Shown: piece by piece, positions 1-7,845 of the stretch | Numbering within the stretch: position 1 is the stretch's first letter | Layout of the letters: the number at the start of each line of letters is the position of its first letter | Assembly (NCBI GenBank): GCA_024642505.1 | Contig: JAHEAZ010000001.1 | Location: 1 to 64,000 of the forward strand | Direction: 5' to 3' | DNA: 64,000 bases | From: Gammaproteobacteria bacterium | GTDB taxonomy: Bacteria; Pseudomonadota; Gammaproteobacteria; Steroidobacterales; Steroidobacteraceae | Notes under the pieces: generated by a model | Told to the model about the DNA's origin: nothing | What the model saw: the letters and a program-made list of their open reading frames with translations, nothing else | Database searches by the model: none | Program-made: the position numbers and the translations under genes

Positions 1-35
1 CCAGGCGGCCTGCGGCCGTGCAGTATGGGAAGGGA

Positions 36-111
36 TGGCGCTCCCAGGGGGATTCGAACCCCCGTACCAGCCTTGAGAGGGCTGTGTCCTGGGCCTCTAG
101 ACGATGGGAGC
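36..111 (-). tRNA. tRNA-Glu (anticodon CTC)
   Basis: Read on the minus strand this folds as a full cloverleaf. It has a 7-bp acceptor stem GCTCCCA/TGGGAGC, a D-arm of the glutamate type (GTCTAGAGGCCCAGGAC), and an anticodon stem CAGCC/GGCTG around the loop CTCTCAA, giving anticodon CTC for GAG codons. The T-arm contains GGTTCGAATCC. The 3' CCA is encoded. The D-arm is nearly identical to other bacterial glutamate tRNAs, so the identity is firm. It is transcribed away from pcnB from its own promoter. Confidence 0.97.
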
Positions 112-119
112 GCAGAACG

Positions 120-150
120 AAAAGCCCCGTGCGGGCCTGCCGGACGGGGC
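120..150 (-). terminator. Terminator-like hairpin in the tRNA-Glu leader
   Basis: On the minus strand the stem GCCCCGT/ACGGGGC (7 bp, 13-nt loop) is followed directly by TTTT. It has the shape of an intrinsic terminator but lies between the tRNA-Glu promoter and the tRNA 5' end, so it may instead be a leader structure removed during tRNA processing, or an attenuator. The loop is large and the T-tract short, so termination efficiency is uncertain. Confidence 0.4.
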
Positions 151-154
151 GTGT

Positions 155-182
155 ATTATATAGACCCTCGATTCGACCACAA
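155..182 (-). promoter_or_regulatory. Promoter of tRNA-Glu
   Basis: On the minus strand a perfect -10 hexamer TATAAT (155-160) follows a -35-like TTGTGG (177-182) with a 16-nt spacer. A GC-rich stretch (ACACGCCCCG) follows the -10, which resembles the discriminator of stringently controlled stable-RNA promoters. It points at tRNA-Glu and divides the tRNA from pcnB, which runs the other way. Confidence 0.7.
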
Positions 183-198
183 GCGGACCCCATCCTTT

Positions 199-1617
199 TT
201 GAACGACTCACCCAACCGGACACATGAGCCGGTCATCATCGGGCGCCCTGACCACGCGGTATCGCGCTCCCTCATCGCTTCCAGTGCGCTGAAGGTCCTG
301 TACCGCCTCAAGGATGCCGGCTACCAGGGTTTCCTGGTCGGCGGGTGCGTGCGCGACATCTTGCTCGGCATCACGCCCAAGGACTTCGACGTGGCGACCG
401 ACGCCTCGCCCGACGAGGTGCGCAGCCTGTTTCGCAACTGCCGCCTGATCGGTCGCCGTTTCAGGCTGGCGCATGTGCGCTTCGGCGATCACATCGTCGA
501 GGTCGCGACGTTTCGTGCCGAGCACGGGGGTGAGGAGCCCGACGACGAGGGCAGCATCGAGGAAGGCGAGGGCGATGCCGAGATCGAGGCGGAACTGGCT
601 GCCGAGCCGGACGACCGGCGCGTGCTCGACGATCGAGGCAGGCTGCTGCGGGACAATATCTACGGAACGATCGACCAGGACGTCTGGCGCCGGGACTTCA
701 CGTGTAACGCCCTCTACTACAATATCCAGGACTTCTCCATCTGGGACTACGCGGGCGGTTTTGCCGACGTCGAGGCCCGTGTCCTGCGCCTGATCGGCGA
801 CCCGGAAACGCGCTATCGCGAGGACCCCGTGCGCATGCTGCGGGCCGTCAGGTTCCAGGCCAAGCTTGGTTTTTCGATGGACCCGGCTACCCGGGACCCG
901 ATTCCCGGGCTGGCCGGGCTGATCGATGGTGTCCCGCCGGCGCGGCTGCTCGACGAAGCCCAGAAATTGTTTCTTGGCGGCTCGGCGCGGCGCGCCTTCG
1001 AGCTTCTGGTCGAATACAGGATGTTCGAGCACATGTTCCCCGCTACGGCGCGGCATCTTGCCGCGGAGCCGGACGGCATGGCGAGCCGGTTGCTGCGTGC
1101 GGGCCTCGAATCGACCGATCAACGTGCCGCCGACGGGCGGACGCTGACCCCGATGTTCCTGTTCGCCGTGTTGCTGTTCGGGCCAATCTCGGTGGCAGCC
1201 CAGCGGCGTTTTGACCAGGGCGTTCCGGCCAACCTGGCGATTGCCGAAGCCTGCGACGAGGTCGTTTCGACGCAGGTCAGGCGCATCAGCCTGCCAAAGC
1301 GTTACTCGATACCCATGCGGGAGATGCTGGCGCTGCAGCCCAGGTTTCACCGCCGATCTGGCCGCAAGGCGCTGGCGTTGCTGACCCACCCGCGATTCCG
1401 CGCCGCCTACGACTTCCTGCTGCTGCGCGCCGCGGCCGGAGCAGAGGATCCGGCACTGGCGCGCTGGTGGACGGAAATCCAGGAACTGTCCCACGACGAG
1501 CGCATCGAACGGGTCGAGGGGATGCCGATCGAGTCCGGGCAGGGCCAACCGGGCAAGCGCAGGCGACGGCGGGGCGGCCGTGGCCGGCGTAAACCAGCGG
1601 CGAATCCGCCGGCCTGA
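199..1617 (+). CDS. pcnB: Poly(A) polymerase I
   Basis: Adds 3' poly(A) tails that mark RNAs for decay. The class II nucleotidyltransferase core is clear: LVGGCVRDILLG near residues 46-57, the catalytic DFD at 62-64, then FRNCRLIGRRFRLAHV, RRDFTCNALYYN, and the RYREDPVRMLRAVRF block that binds RNA. The C-terminus is Arg-rich (KRRRRRGGRGRR), as usual in PcnB. Length from the proposed TTG start is 472 aa, close to the E. coli enzyme. The reading frame stays open back into tRNA-Glu, so the true start must be later; no in-frame ATG precedes the conserved region, and TTG at 199 is the best candidate, with a weak Shine-Dalgarno. Unusual is a highly acidic insertion at about residues 111-140 between the catalytic strand and RRDF. 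It is the first gene of a run into folK, 4 nt away. Confidence 0.93.
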   Translation: MNDSPNRTHEPVIIGRPDHAVSRSLIASSALKVLYRLKDAGYQGFLVGGCVRDILLGITPKDFDVATDASPDEVRSLFRNCRLIGRRFRLAHVRFGDHIVEVATFRAEHGGEEPDDEGSIEEGEGDAEIEAELAAEPDDRRVLDDRGRLLRDNIYGTIDQDVWRRDFTCNALYYNIQDFSIWDYAGGFADVEARVLRLIGDPETRYREDPVRMLRAVRFQAKLGFSMDPATRDPIPGLAGLIDGVPPARLLDEAQKLFLGGSARRAFELLVEYRMFEHMFPATARHLAAEPDGMASRLLRAGLESTDQRAADGRTLTPMFLFAVLLFGPISVAAQRRFDQGVPANLAIAEACDEVVSTQVRRISLPKRYSIPMREMLALQPRFHRRSGRKALALLTHPRFRAAYDFLLLRAAAGAEDPALARWWTEIQELSHDERIERVEGMPIESGQGQPGKRRRRRGGRGRRKPAANPPA

Positions 1618-1621
1618 CCTC

Positions 1622-2116
1622 ATGTTGCGCTGGCGGCCGGCCTATGTCGCGCTAGGCAGTAACCTCGATGATCCTGCCTCGCAGGTCGAGGCAGCCATCC
1701 GGGGGCTGTCGGGGATCCGGGACTCACGGCTCGTCTCCCGCTCGCGCCTGTGGGGCTCGCGCCCGCTGGGTCCGCAGGATCAGCCTGATTTCGTCAATGC
1801 GGTTGCGGGGTTCCTGACGCGGCTTGGCGCACGCCAACTGCTCGACGAACTCAAGACGCTCGAGCGCACCATGGGCCGCTCGGATCCTGCGATCCGGTGG
1901 GGCCCGAGGAAGATCGACCTGGACCTCCTGCTGCTGGGATCGGAGGAGCGTTCCGAACCGGGGCTGTGCCTCCCGCATCCGGGCGTGCATGAGCGTGATT
2001 TCGTCCTGTATCCTCTGGCCGAGTTCGCTCCGGCTCTGTGGATTCCGGGAAGAGGGCGTGTCGAGGCCCTGCTCCAGTGCGTCGAAAACCGGGGCCTTGC
2101 GCCCCTGCAGCAGTGA
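1622..2116 (+). CDS. folK: 2-amino-4-hydroxy-6-hydroxymethyldihydropteridine pyrophosphokinase
   Basis: Transfers pyrophosphate from ATP to the hydroxymethyl-pterin in folate synthesis. The family signatures are intact: YVALGSNLDDP near the N-terminus and WGPRKIDLDLLLLG (the HPPK signature with its metal-binding DxD) in the middle, then the LPHPGVHERDFVLYPLAE substrate segment. Length 164 aa is normal. The ATG lies 4 nt after the pcnB stop; an earlier in-frame start would overlap pcnB and add residues outside the fold. Folate and pantothenate genes share this operon, a common arrangement in gammaproteobacteria. Confidence 0.95.
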   Translation: MLRWRPAYVALGSNLDDPASQVEAAIRGLSGIRDSRLVSRSRLWGSRPLGPQDQPDFVNAVAGFLTRLGARQLLDELKTLERTMGRSDPAIRWGPRKIDLDLLLLGSEERSEPGLCLPHPGVHERDFVLYPLAEFAPALWIPGRGRVEALLQCVENRGLAPLQQ

Positions 2117-2123
2117 GTAAGGC

Positions 2124-2783
2124 GTGACCGAACAGACTTCCGAACAGTGGCCGCATCGCCTCGTCGTAGTAGAGGGGCCGATCGGCGTCGGCAAGACTAC
2201 GCTAGCGCGCAAGCTCGCAGCTGCCGTGGGCGCGGAATCGATCCTCGAACAGGCCGACGAGAACCCGTTTCTCGAGCGCTTCTACAAGAACCCGCGTGCG
2301 GGCGCCTTTCCTACCCAGCTCTATTTCCTGTTCCAGCGCGCGCGGCAGCTGCAGGAACTCAGGCAGCAGGATATGTTTGCGCCCTTGAGGATCGCCGATT
2401 ACCTGCTCGACAAGGACCGTTTGTTTGCGCGTATCACCCTGGACGACGAGGAGTACGCGCTCTATGAGCAGGTCTACGGGCGCATGTCTGTCGACGCCCC
2501 GCGACCCGACCTGGTCGTGTTCCTGCAGGCGCCGGTCGACGTGCTGCTCGAGCGGATAGCCCGTCGCGGCATTCGCTACGAGAAGTACATCGAGGCCGGG
2601 TACCTGGAGAAGCTGGTCGACGCCTATACTCGCTACTTCCACCAGTACACCGCCTCACCACTGCTGATCGTCAATGCCGCTGCCATCGACCCGGTCAGCG
2701 ATTCGCGCGACTTCGAGGAGTTGTTCGAGGCGATTCGCCGGACCCAGCGCGGCCGCCATTATTTCAACCCGATCACTTCCTGA
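2124..2783 (+). CDS. Deoxynucleoside kinase (deoxyadenosine/deoxyguanosine kinase family)
   Basis: Phosphorylates salvaged deoxynucleosides. It carries a P-loop VVVEGPIGVGKTTLA at residues about 14-28, the ENPFLERFY segment typical of the dNK/dGK family, the substrate-arginine region DYLLDKDRLFA, and a lid-like RRGIRYEKYIEAGYLEKL. Length 219 aa is normal. The GTG start is preceded by GAGTAAGG and sits 7 nt after folK. Substrate preference cannot be read from sequence with confidence. It sits between folK and panB, so a pyrimidine/purine salvage enzyme is co-transcribed with vitamin genes. Confidence 0.87.
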   Translation: MTEQTSEQWPHRLVVVEGPIGVGKTTLARKLAAAVGAESILEQADENPFLERFYKNPRAGAFPTQLYFLFQRARQLQELRQQDMFAPLRIADYLLDKDRLFARITLDDEEYALYEQVYGRMSVDAPRPDLVVFLQAPVDVLLERIARRGIRYEKYIEAGYLEKLVDAYTRYFHQYTASPLLIVNAAAIDPVSDSRDFEELFEAIRRTQRGRHYFNPITS

Positions 2784-2846
2784 GTCCCGCGGCGGTTGAT
2801 TGCCACGCGATCATCGACGACTTTCTCACGTTCAGAGGCACCAGCC

Positions 2847-3674
2847 ATGTACACGCAACTAGAACAGCGCGGCGCGCCCCGCCCACCGGTCAACATGAGC
2901 TCGCTGCATAACATGAAGGCCGCCAATGAGAAGATCGCGTGGCTCACGGCCTACGATGCAAGTTTCGCCATGCTGGTTGACATGGCCGGTGTCGACGTGG
3001 TGCTGGTGGGAGATTCGCTCGGTATGGTGATCCAGGGTCATGAAACCACGGTCCCGGTCACCATGGACGACATCGTCTATCACAGCCGCGCGGTTGCCCG
3101 CGGCCTGGGACGTCCGTTCCTGGTCGCGGACATGCCGTTCATGAGCTACGCCACTCGCGACCAGGCGCTCGGCAATGCCGTGCGGCTGATGCAGGACGGC
3201 GGCGCAAAGATGGTCAAGCTGGAGAGCGGGGCGGGACAGCTTGGGATCGTCGAGTTCCTGGCAAGCCACGATATCCCGCTCTGCGCCCACATCGGGCTGC
3301 GCCCGCAGTCCGTGCACAAGGTCGGCGGCTTTCGCGTGCAGGGACGGGAAGCGGAAGCCGCCGAGCAGATGCTTCGTGACGCCAAGGACCTGCAGAATGC
3401 GGGTGCGGACATCGTATTGCTCGAGTGCGTGCCAGCAGCGCTCGGCGCCGCGATCACCGAGGCCTTGGACGTCCCGGTGATCGGCATCGGCGCCGGTCCC
3501 GATGTCGACGGCCAGGTGCTCGTGCTTTACGACATTCTCGACCTGACGCCGGGGCGCAAGCCGAGATTCACGAGGAACTTCATGGAAGGTGCGTCGAGCC
3601 CACTGGCGGCACTCGAGGCCTATGTTCGAGCGGTCAAAGACGGTTCCTACCCGGCCCCCGAGCACTGCTTCTGA
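2847..3674 (+). CDS. panB: 3-methyl-2-oxobutanoate hydroxymethyltransferase
   Basis: First committed step of pantothenate synthesis: transfers a hydroxymethyl group from methylene-THF to ketoisovalerate, making ketopantoate. The TIM-barrel signatures are present: WLTAYDASFAMLVDMAG, VLVGDSLGMVIQGH with the metal-binding Asp, KLESG, AHIGLRPQSVH, and VIGIGAGPDVDGQVLV. The start is the ATG 9 nt after AGAGG; an upstream ATG in the same frame lacks conserved residues. Length 275 aa. It is followed by panC after 7 nt. No panD or panE is visible in the window. Confidence 0.96.
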   Translation: MYTQLEQRGAPRPPVNMSSLHNMKAANEKIAWLTAYDASFAMLVDMAGVDVVLVGDSLGMVIQGHETTVPVTMDDIVYHSRAVARGLGRPFLVADMPFMSYATRDQALGNAVRLMQDGGAKMVKLESGAGQLGIVEFLASHDIPLCAHIGLRPQSVHKVGGFRVQGREAEAAEQMLRDAKDLQNAGADIVLLECVPAALGAAITEALDVPVIGIGAGPDVDGQVLVLYDILDLTPGRKPRFTRNFMEGASSPLAALEAYVRAVKDGSYPAPEHCF

Positions 3675-3681
3675 GGGCGCG

Positions 3682-4533
3682 TTGGAGACCCTTCATGCTG
3701 TCCACGAGGTCCGCGAGCGGATCGCCGCCTGGCGCCGCCAGGGCCTGATCGTCGGCTTCGTGCCGACGATGGGAAACCTGCACCAGGGACACCTCAGCCT
3801 GGTGCAGCTGGCGGGCGAACGTGCGGATCGTGTGATCGTCAGCATATTTGTCAATCCGATGCAGTTCGGGCCGCAGGAAGACTTCGATCGCTATCCGCGG
3901 ACGCTGGAACGCGACTGCCAGGCACTGGCGCAAGGTGGAGCCCAGCTCGTCTTTGCGCCGGATGCGGCGGAAATCTACCCCGCCGGCATGAACCAGGGCG
4001 CCGTCGTTGACGTGCCTTCGCTGGCGGGTGTCCTGGAGGGCCAGTTGCGCCCCGGGCATTTCCCCGGTGTTGCCACGGTAGTGACCAAGCTGTTCAATAT
4101 CGTCACGCCGGACCTTGCAGTTTTCGGGCGCAAGGACTACCAGCAGCTGCTGCTGGTCCAGAGGCTGGTGCGCGACCTGTGTCTGCCGATCGAGATCATC
4201 CCCGGCTCGACCGTACGTGAACCAGACGGTCTCGCGCTGTCCTCCCGCAACCAGTACCTGTCTGCCGGCGAACGCCGCCGGGCGAGCGCACTGCATGACA
4301 CGCTGGTCGCGGCCCGCCGCCGGATCATCGGCGGCGAGCGGCAGTGGCTCGAGATCGAGGCGTCCGCCCTGGGTGAACTCCGCTCGGCCGGGTTCGATCC
4401 GGACTATTTTACGATTCGCAGCGCCAGGAACCTGCAACCACCGGAACCGGGCGACGCTGAACTGGTGTTGCTGGTGGCTGCGCGGCTCGGTCGTACGCGT
4501 CTGATTGACAACGTCAGCGTCGAACTGGAGTGA
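3682..4533 (+). CDS. panC: Pantothenate synthetase
   Basis: ATP-dependent condensation of pantoate with beta-alanine. It shows GFVPTMGNLHQGHLSLV (the HxGH nucleotidylyltransferase motif), IFVNPMQFGPQEDF, FGRKDYQQL, and LALSSRNQYLS, the KMSKS-equivalent loop. The chosen start is TTG at 3682 with GAGGG a few bases upstream, giving the normal 283 aa; no ATG in frame fits without running into panB. It ends the pcnB-folK-dnk-panBC operon and is followed by a convergent repeat-containing gap before queG. Confidence 0.94.
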   Translation: METLHAVHEVRERIAAWRRQGLIVGFVPTMGNLHQGHLSLVQLAGERADRVIVSIFVNPMQFGPQEDFDRYPRTLERDCQALAQGGAQLVFAPDAAEIYPAGMNQGAVVDVPSLAGVLEGQLRPGHFPGVATVVTKLFNIVTPDLAVFGRKDYQQLLLVQRLVRDLCLPIEIIPGSTVREPDGLALSSRNQYLSAGERRRASALHDTLVAARRRIIGGERQWLEIEASALGELRSAGFDPDYFTIRSARNLQPPEPGDAELVLLVAARLGRTRLIDNVSVELE

Positions 4534-4570
4534 GCCCTGCTCAGTAGCGGTTGACCAGGAAATGGCGATT

Positions 4571-4660
4571 GCGGGAAACGGGGACTGTCCCGTTTCTGCA
4601 TGCGACCTGGCTGCCGCTCATCCGCTCAGTCAATGGAATCGGGACTGCTCCCATTACCGT
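4571..4660. repeat. REP-like GGGACAGT palindromic element pair
   Basis: Contains GAAACGGG-GACTGT-CCCGTTTC (4575-4596), a perfect 8-bp inverted repeat, and, about 35 nt on, a degenerate companion around AATCGGGACTGCTCCCATT (4632-4655). Both share the GGGAC(A/T)GTCCC core with the element at 17292. The second unit overlaps the last codons of queG. It lies between convergent panC and queG, so it may also act as a bidirectional terminator. The resemblance to RAYT-associated REP sequences is inference. Confidence 0.6.
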
Positions 4661-5726
4661 TTGACGCATGCCGCGCAAGCGCTGAGCGGACGTGCTCGCG
4701 TACGACATCGTCCGGATGTTCCCCGCGTTCGCGCAGCGCCAGAACGACGGCAGTCGCTCCTGGTGCGTTGCCGAGCGCGATCGCCAGGTTTCTGAGCCAG
4801 CGCCCGTAACCCAGCCGGCGCAGGGCGCTGCCCTCGGTCCGTCGCAGGAATTCCGCTTCAGTCCAGCGGAACAGCGTCGCCAGCTCCGCGCCGTCGAGCC
4901 CGTTGCGGGCCTTGAATCCCGGGTCCCTGGCCTGCTGCGCAAACTTGTTCCACGGGCACGCCAGCTGGCAGTCGTCACAACCGAATACCCGGTTGCCCAT
5001 CAGCGCACGGAATTCCTCGGGGATCACGCCGTGGTACTCGATGGTCAGGTAGGAAATGCAGCGGCGCGCGTCGAGCTGGTACGGGGCGGTAATCGCGCCC
5101 GTCGGGCAGGCGGGCAGGCAGGCGCTGCAGCTGCCGCAATGATCCGCCTCCGGAGTGTCCACAGGCAGTGGCAGGTCGGTGAACAGTTCACCCAGCACGA
5201 ACAGCGAGCCCGCGTGCGAGTTAATCAGATTGGTGTGCTTGCCAATCCAGCCCAGCCCGGCGTTGCGGGCGAGCGGTTTTTCAAGCACCGGAGCCGAGTC
5301 GACGAAGGCCCGGTAGCCGAACGGACCGATTTCCGACACCAGGGCGTCGGCCAATTTCTGCAGCCGCTTGCGCACGATATGGTGGTAGTCGCGACCGAGC
5401 GCATAACGAGCGACGTACGCCTTGCCTGGATCGGCCAGAATCTTCCCGGCTGGCACCGCGTCCGGCGGAAAGCAGTCCATGCGCACGCAGATCACTCGCG
5501 CCGTACCGGGAATCAGCTCGGCCGGGCGACTTCGGAGGCGGCCATGCCGGGCCATGAAATTCATCTCGCCGTGCCGGCCCTCGGCGAGCCATTGTTCCAG
5601 GCGTACCTCATCCTCGGCGAGATCCACGCCGGTGACGCCGAGCTGCTGGAAGCCCAGGTCCCGGGCGAGTCCCGTCAGGCGCGCCCTGATGGCGGCGAGC
5701 TGCTGTATCGAAAAGGCCTGCGTCAT
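4626..5726 (-). CDS. queG: Epoxyqueuosine reductase
   Basis: Cobalamin and Fe-S dependent reductase of the last step in queuosine tRNA modification. The ferredoxin-like module is clear: CGSCSACLPACPTGAI at residues about 197-212 and CDDCQLACPWN near 250-260, giving ligands for two [4Fe-4S] clusters. Upstream are FVDSAPVLEK, with the candidate catalytic Asp, and RNAGLGWIGKHTNLI. A HEAT-like C-terminal segment follows. Length 366 aa. The final residues (GNGSSPDSID) are encoded within the neighbouring palindromic repeat, so the tail has probably been re-terminated by the repeat. A YhhQ-type precursor transporter gene lies elsewhere in the window at 50806. Confidence 0.95.
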   Translation of the reverse strand: MTQAFSIQQLAAIRARLTGLARDLGFQQLGVTGVDLAEDEVRLEQWLAEGRHGEMNFMARHGRLRSRPAELIPGTARVICVRMDCFPPDAVPAGKILADPGKAYVARYALGRDYHHIVRKRLQKLADALVSEIGPFGYRAFVDSAPVLEKPLARNAGLGWIGKHTNLINSHAGSLFVLGELFTDLPLPVDTPEADHCGSCSACLPACPTGAITAPYQLDARRCISYLTIEYHGVIPEEFRALMGNRVFGCDDCQLACPWNKFAQQARDPGFKARNGLDGAELATLFRWTEAEFLRRTEGSALRRLGYGRWLRNLAIALGNAPGATAVVLALRERGEHPDDVVREHVRSALARHASNGNGSSPDSID

Positions 5727-5756
5727 TCAACGGCACGGTAACCCAAGCCACGCCAG

Positions 5757-5762
5757 TATAAT
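5757..5762 (+). promoter_or_regulatory. -10 element for nnr, near-leaderless
   Basis: A perfect TATAAT ends 7 nt before the nnr ATG, so a transcript from it would start at or next to the initiation codon. I see no convincing -35 at the right distance and no Shine-Dalgarno before the ATG, which fits a leaderless start but does not prove it. Confidence 0.4.
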
Positions 5763-5769
5763 CGGGCAC

Positions 5770-7248
5770 ATGAACAGGCTGCCCCGCAACGTCTATTCGG
5801 CCGGGCAGGTGCGGGCCATGGACCGCCACGCCATCGAGCAGCTCGGCATCGCCGGTTACACGCTCATGACGCGTGCGGGCGAGGCCGCGCTCGATTTGCT
5901 CGGCGAAAGCTGGCCGGCGGCGAGGCGATTGGCGGTGGTGTGCGGCGCCGGCAACAACGCCGGCGATGGCTATGTTCTGGCGCGCCTGGCACGCGCCGCC
6001 GGCTACACGGTCGTGACCGTGGCGCTCGGGGATGTCGTTCGCCTGAGCGGCGACGCGGCGCGTGCCCATGCCGATTTTTCCGCGGCCGGCGGTGTCGCGG
6101 AGTCCTTCGACCCGCAGGCCCTCGCAGGATGTGACGTGGTGGTCGACGCGCTGCTAGGCACCGGCCTCGATCGCGCAGTCAGCGGTGCCTTCGCCGCGTG
6201 CATCGAGGCCGTGAACGCCTGTGGCAGGCCAGTGCTGTCGCTGGATGTTCCATCCGGGCTGAATGCCGACGACGGGACGGTGATGGGCTGTGCCGTTCGC
6301 GCGACCCGCAACATCACCTTTGTCGGGCTCAAGTCCGGTCTGTTTCTCGGCGCCGCGCCGGATCATGTCGGCGCGTTGTCGTTCGCAGGGCTCGGGGTCG
6401 GCGAGTCCGGCGTAGCCGGACCGCCGGTGCTGGTGCGCACGGGCCCCGCTGAGGTCGCGAAAGCGCTGCCTGCGCGCCGACGCGGCTCGCACAAGGGCGA
6501 CCATGGCAAGGTGCTGGTGGTCGGCGGAGGAGCAGGCATGCCGGGTGCGGTGCGACTGGCGGCAGAAGCCGCATTGCGCGTCGGCGCCGGTTTGGTGACG
6601 GTTGCGACCCAGCCGCAGAATCTTGCCGCCATCGTGGGCGGCTGTCCCGAACTTATCTGCCATGGGGTCGAATCGGAGGCGGTCGTGAGGCCGCTGATGG
6701 CAGCGTCTGACCTGGTCGCGATAGGGCCCGGGCTTGGCCAGTCGGACTGGTCGCGGGGACTGCTGGAAGCGGCACTGGCTTCCGGCAAGCCGCTGGTGGT
6801 CGATGCCGATGCGCTCAACCTGTTGGCGAGGTCGCCATTGCGGGGTTCCAGGTGGATCCTGACGCCGCATCCCGGCGAGGCCGGAAGGCTGCTCGGACGC
6901 AGCGCCGCCGCCGTACAGGCGGATCGGCTCGGGGCGGTGAAGGGTCTGGCCGAGCGTTACGGTGGCGTCATATTGCTAAAAGGGGCGGGCAGCCTGGTCA
7001 TGGCACCGCGCGGGCAAACGTGGGTCTGCGATGCCGGGAATCCGGGGATGGCGGCAGCGGGCATGGGCGACGTGCTGACCGGAATCGTTGCCGGGCTCGC
7101 AGCCCAGTGCCAGGACCTCGAACTGGCGGCGGTGGCAGGGGTGTGGGTACACGCTCACGCGGGCGACCTCGCGGCGAGTGCGGGTACGCGCGGCGTGCTG
7201 GCTTCCGACCTGCTGCAGCAGTTGCGAGCATGTGTGAATCCGGCCTGA
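5770..7248 (+). CDS. nnr: Bifunctional NAD(P)HX epimerase / ADP-dependent NAD(P)HX dehydratase
   Basis: Repairs hydrated NADH and NADPH. The N-terminal YjeF_N-type epimerase domain carries VVCGAGNNAGDGYVLARL and LDVPSGLNADDG. The C-terminal ribokinase-like dehydratase domain carries GDHGKVLVVGGGAGMPGA, LTPHPGEAGRLL and NPGMAAAGMGDVLTG, the signature with the catalytic Asp. Length 492 aa is normal for the fused enzyme. The ATG at 5770 is chosen because the residues before it are unconserved and overlap queG. The end overlaps tsaE by 19 nt, indicating translational coupling. Confidence 0.95.
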   Translation: MNRLPRNVYSAGQVRAMDRHAIEQLGIAGYTLMTRAGEAALDLLGESWPAARRLAVVCGAGNNAGDGYVLARLARAAGYTVVTVALGDVVRLSGDAARAHADFSAAGGVAESFDPQALAGCDVVVDALLGTGLDRAVSGAFAACIEAVNACGRPVLSLDVPSGLNADDGTVMGCAVRATRNITFVGLKSGLFLGAAPDHVGALSFAGLGVGESGVAGPPVLVRTGPAEVAKALPARRRGSHKGDHGKVLVVGGGAGMPGAVRLAAEAALRVGAGLVTVATQPQNLAAIVGGCPELICHGVESEAVVRPLMAASDLVAIGPGLGQSDWSRGLLEAALASGKPLVVDADALNLLARSPLRGSRWILTPHPGEAGRLLGRSAAAVQADRLGAVKGLAERYGGVILLKGAGSLVMAPRGQTWVCDAGNPGMAAAGMGDVLTGIVAGLAAQCQDLELAAVAGVWVHAHAGDLAASAGTRGVLASDLLQQLRACVNPA

Positions 7249-7745
7249 CTGTTGCGCTGGCCGACGAGCAGGAGACCTGTCACCTCGGCGCGGCCCTGGC
7301 GCGCACCGCTCCTGGCGGAGCGCAAGACTTGCTGGTGACTCTGGCCGGCGAACTCGGGGCCGGCAAGACCACCCTCGCGCGTGCCCTGTTGCGGGCCCTG
7401 GGCGTAACGGCCGCGATTCGCAGCCCCACTTACACCCTGGTTGAGCCCTACGAGGTGGGTGGCCGCAAGCTGCTGCACTTCGACCTGTATCGGCTGGCCG
7501 GCGCGGACGACCTTGAGGCGCTTGGTTATCGCGACCTGCGGCATGACACATGGATCAGCCTGGTCGAGTGGCCCGAGCGTTGCGGGCTTGCGGTCGGTAC
7601 GGCGGACCTGGCCTGCGAAATTGATTATTTCGACTCGGGTCGACGAATCAAGATCATGCCGGGAAGCCACGCGGGGCATGACTGGGTTTCACGAGTCCGG
7701 GCCTGGCGGGACGGCAATTCTACCCAGATAGGTTCCGTTAAATAA
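7230..7745 (+). CDS. tsaE: tRNA threonylcarbamoyladenosine biosynthesis ATPase
   Basis: P-loop ATPase partner of TsaB and TsaD in t6A37 synthesis. Motifs: VTLAGELGAGKTTLARALLR (Walker A), SPTYTLVEPYE, LLHFDLYRLAG, and ISLVEWPERC, a block typical of the family. Length 171 aa. The ATG overlaps the end of nnr, as in many gammaproteobacteria where nnr (yjeF), tsaE and amiC/mutL are adjacent. Confidence 0.94.
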   Translation: MCESGLTVALADEQETCHLGAALARTAPGGAQDLLVTLAGELGAGKTTLARALLRALGVTAAIRSPTYTLVEPYEVGGRKLLHFDLYRLAGADDLEALGYRDLRHDTWISLVEWPERCGLAVGTADLACEIDYFDSGRRIKIMPGSHAGHDWVSRVRAWRDGNSTQIGSVK

Positions 7746-7845
7746 GTCGGGCCCGAGAAATCACGTGTATCTTGCTGAAAGACTTGAAATAAAGTCTTCC
7801 CGACAGTACATTGTGCAGCAATCAGGGCTGCACCCACTGGCCGTC

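Noticed and set aside
36-182. tRNA-Glu considered as an integration site of a mobile element
   Set aside because: No integrase, no direct repeat of the tRNA 3' end, and neighbours are core genes.
208-1623. Minus-strand open frame of 471 codons opposite pcnB
   Set aside because: Shadow of a conserved gene; no ribosome binding site or recognisable protein features.
4571-4660. Palindromic element considered as an insertion sequence
   Set aside because: Too short, no transposase gene and no target-site duplication; a REP-like or MITE-like repeat fits better.
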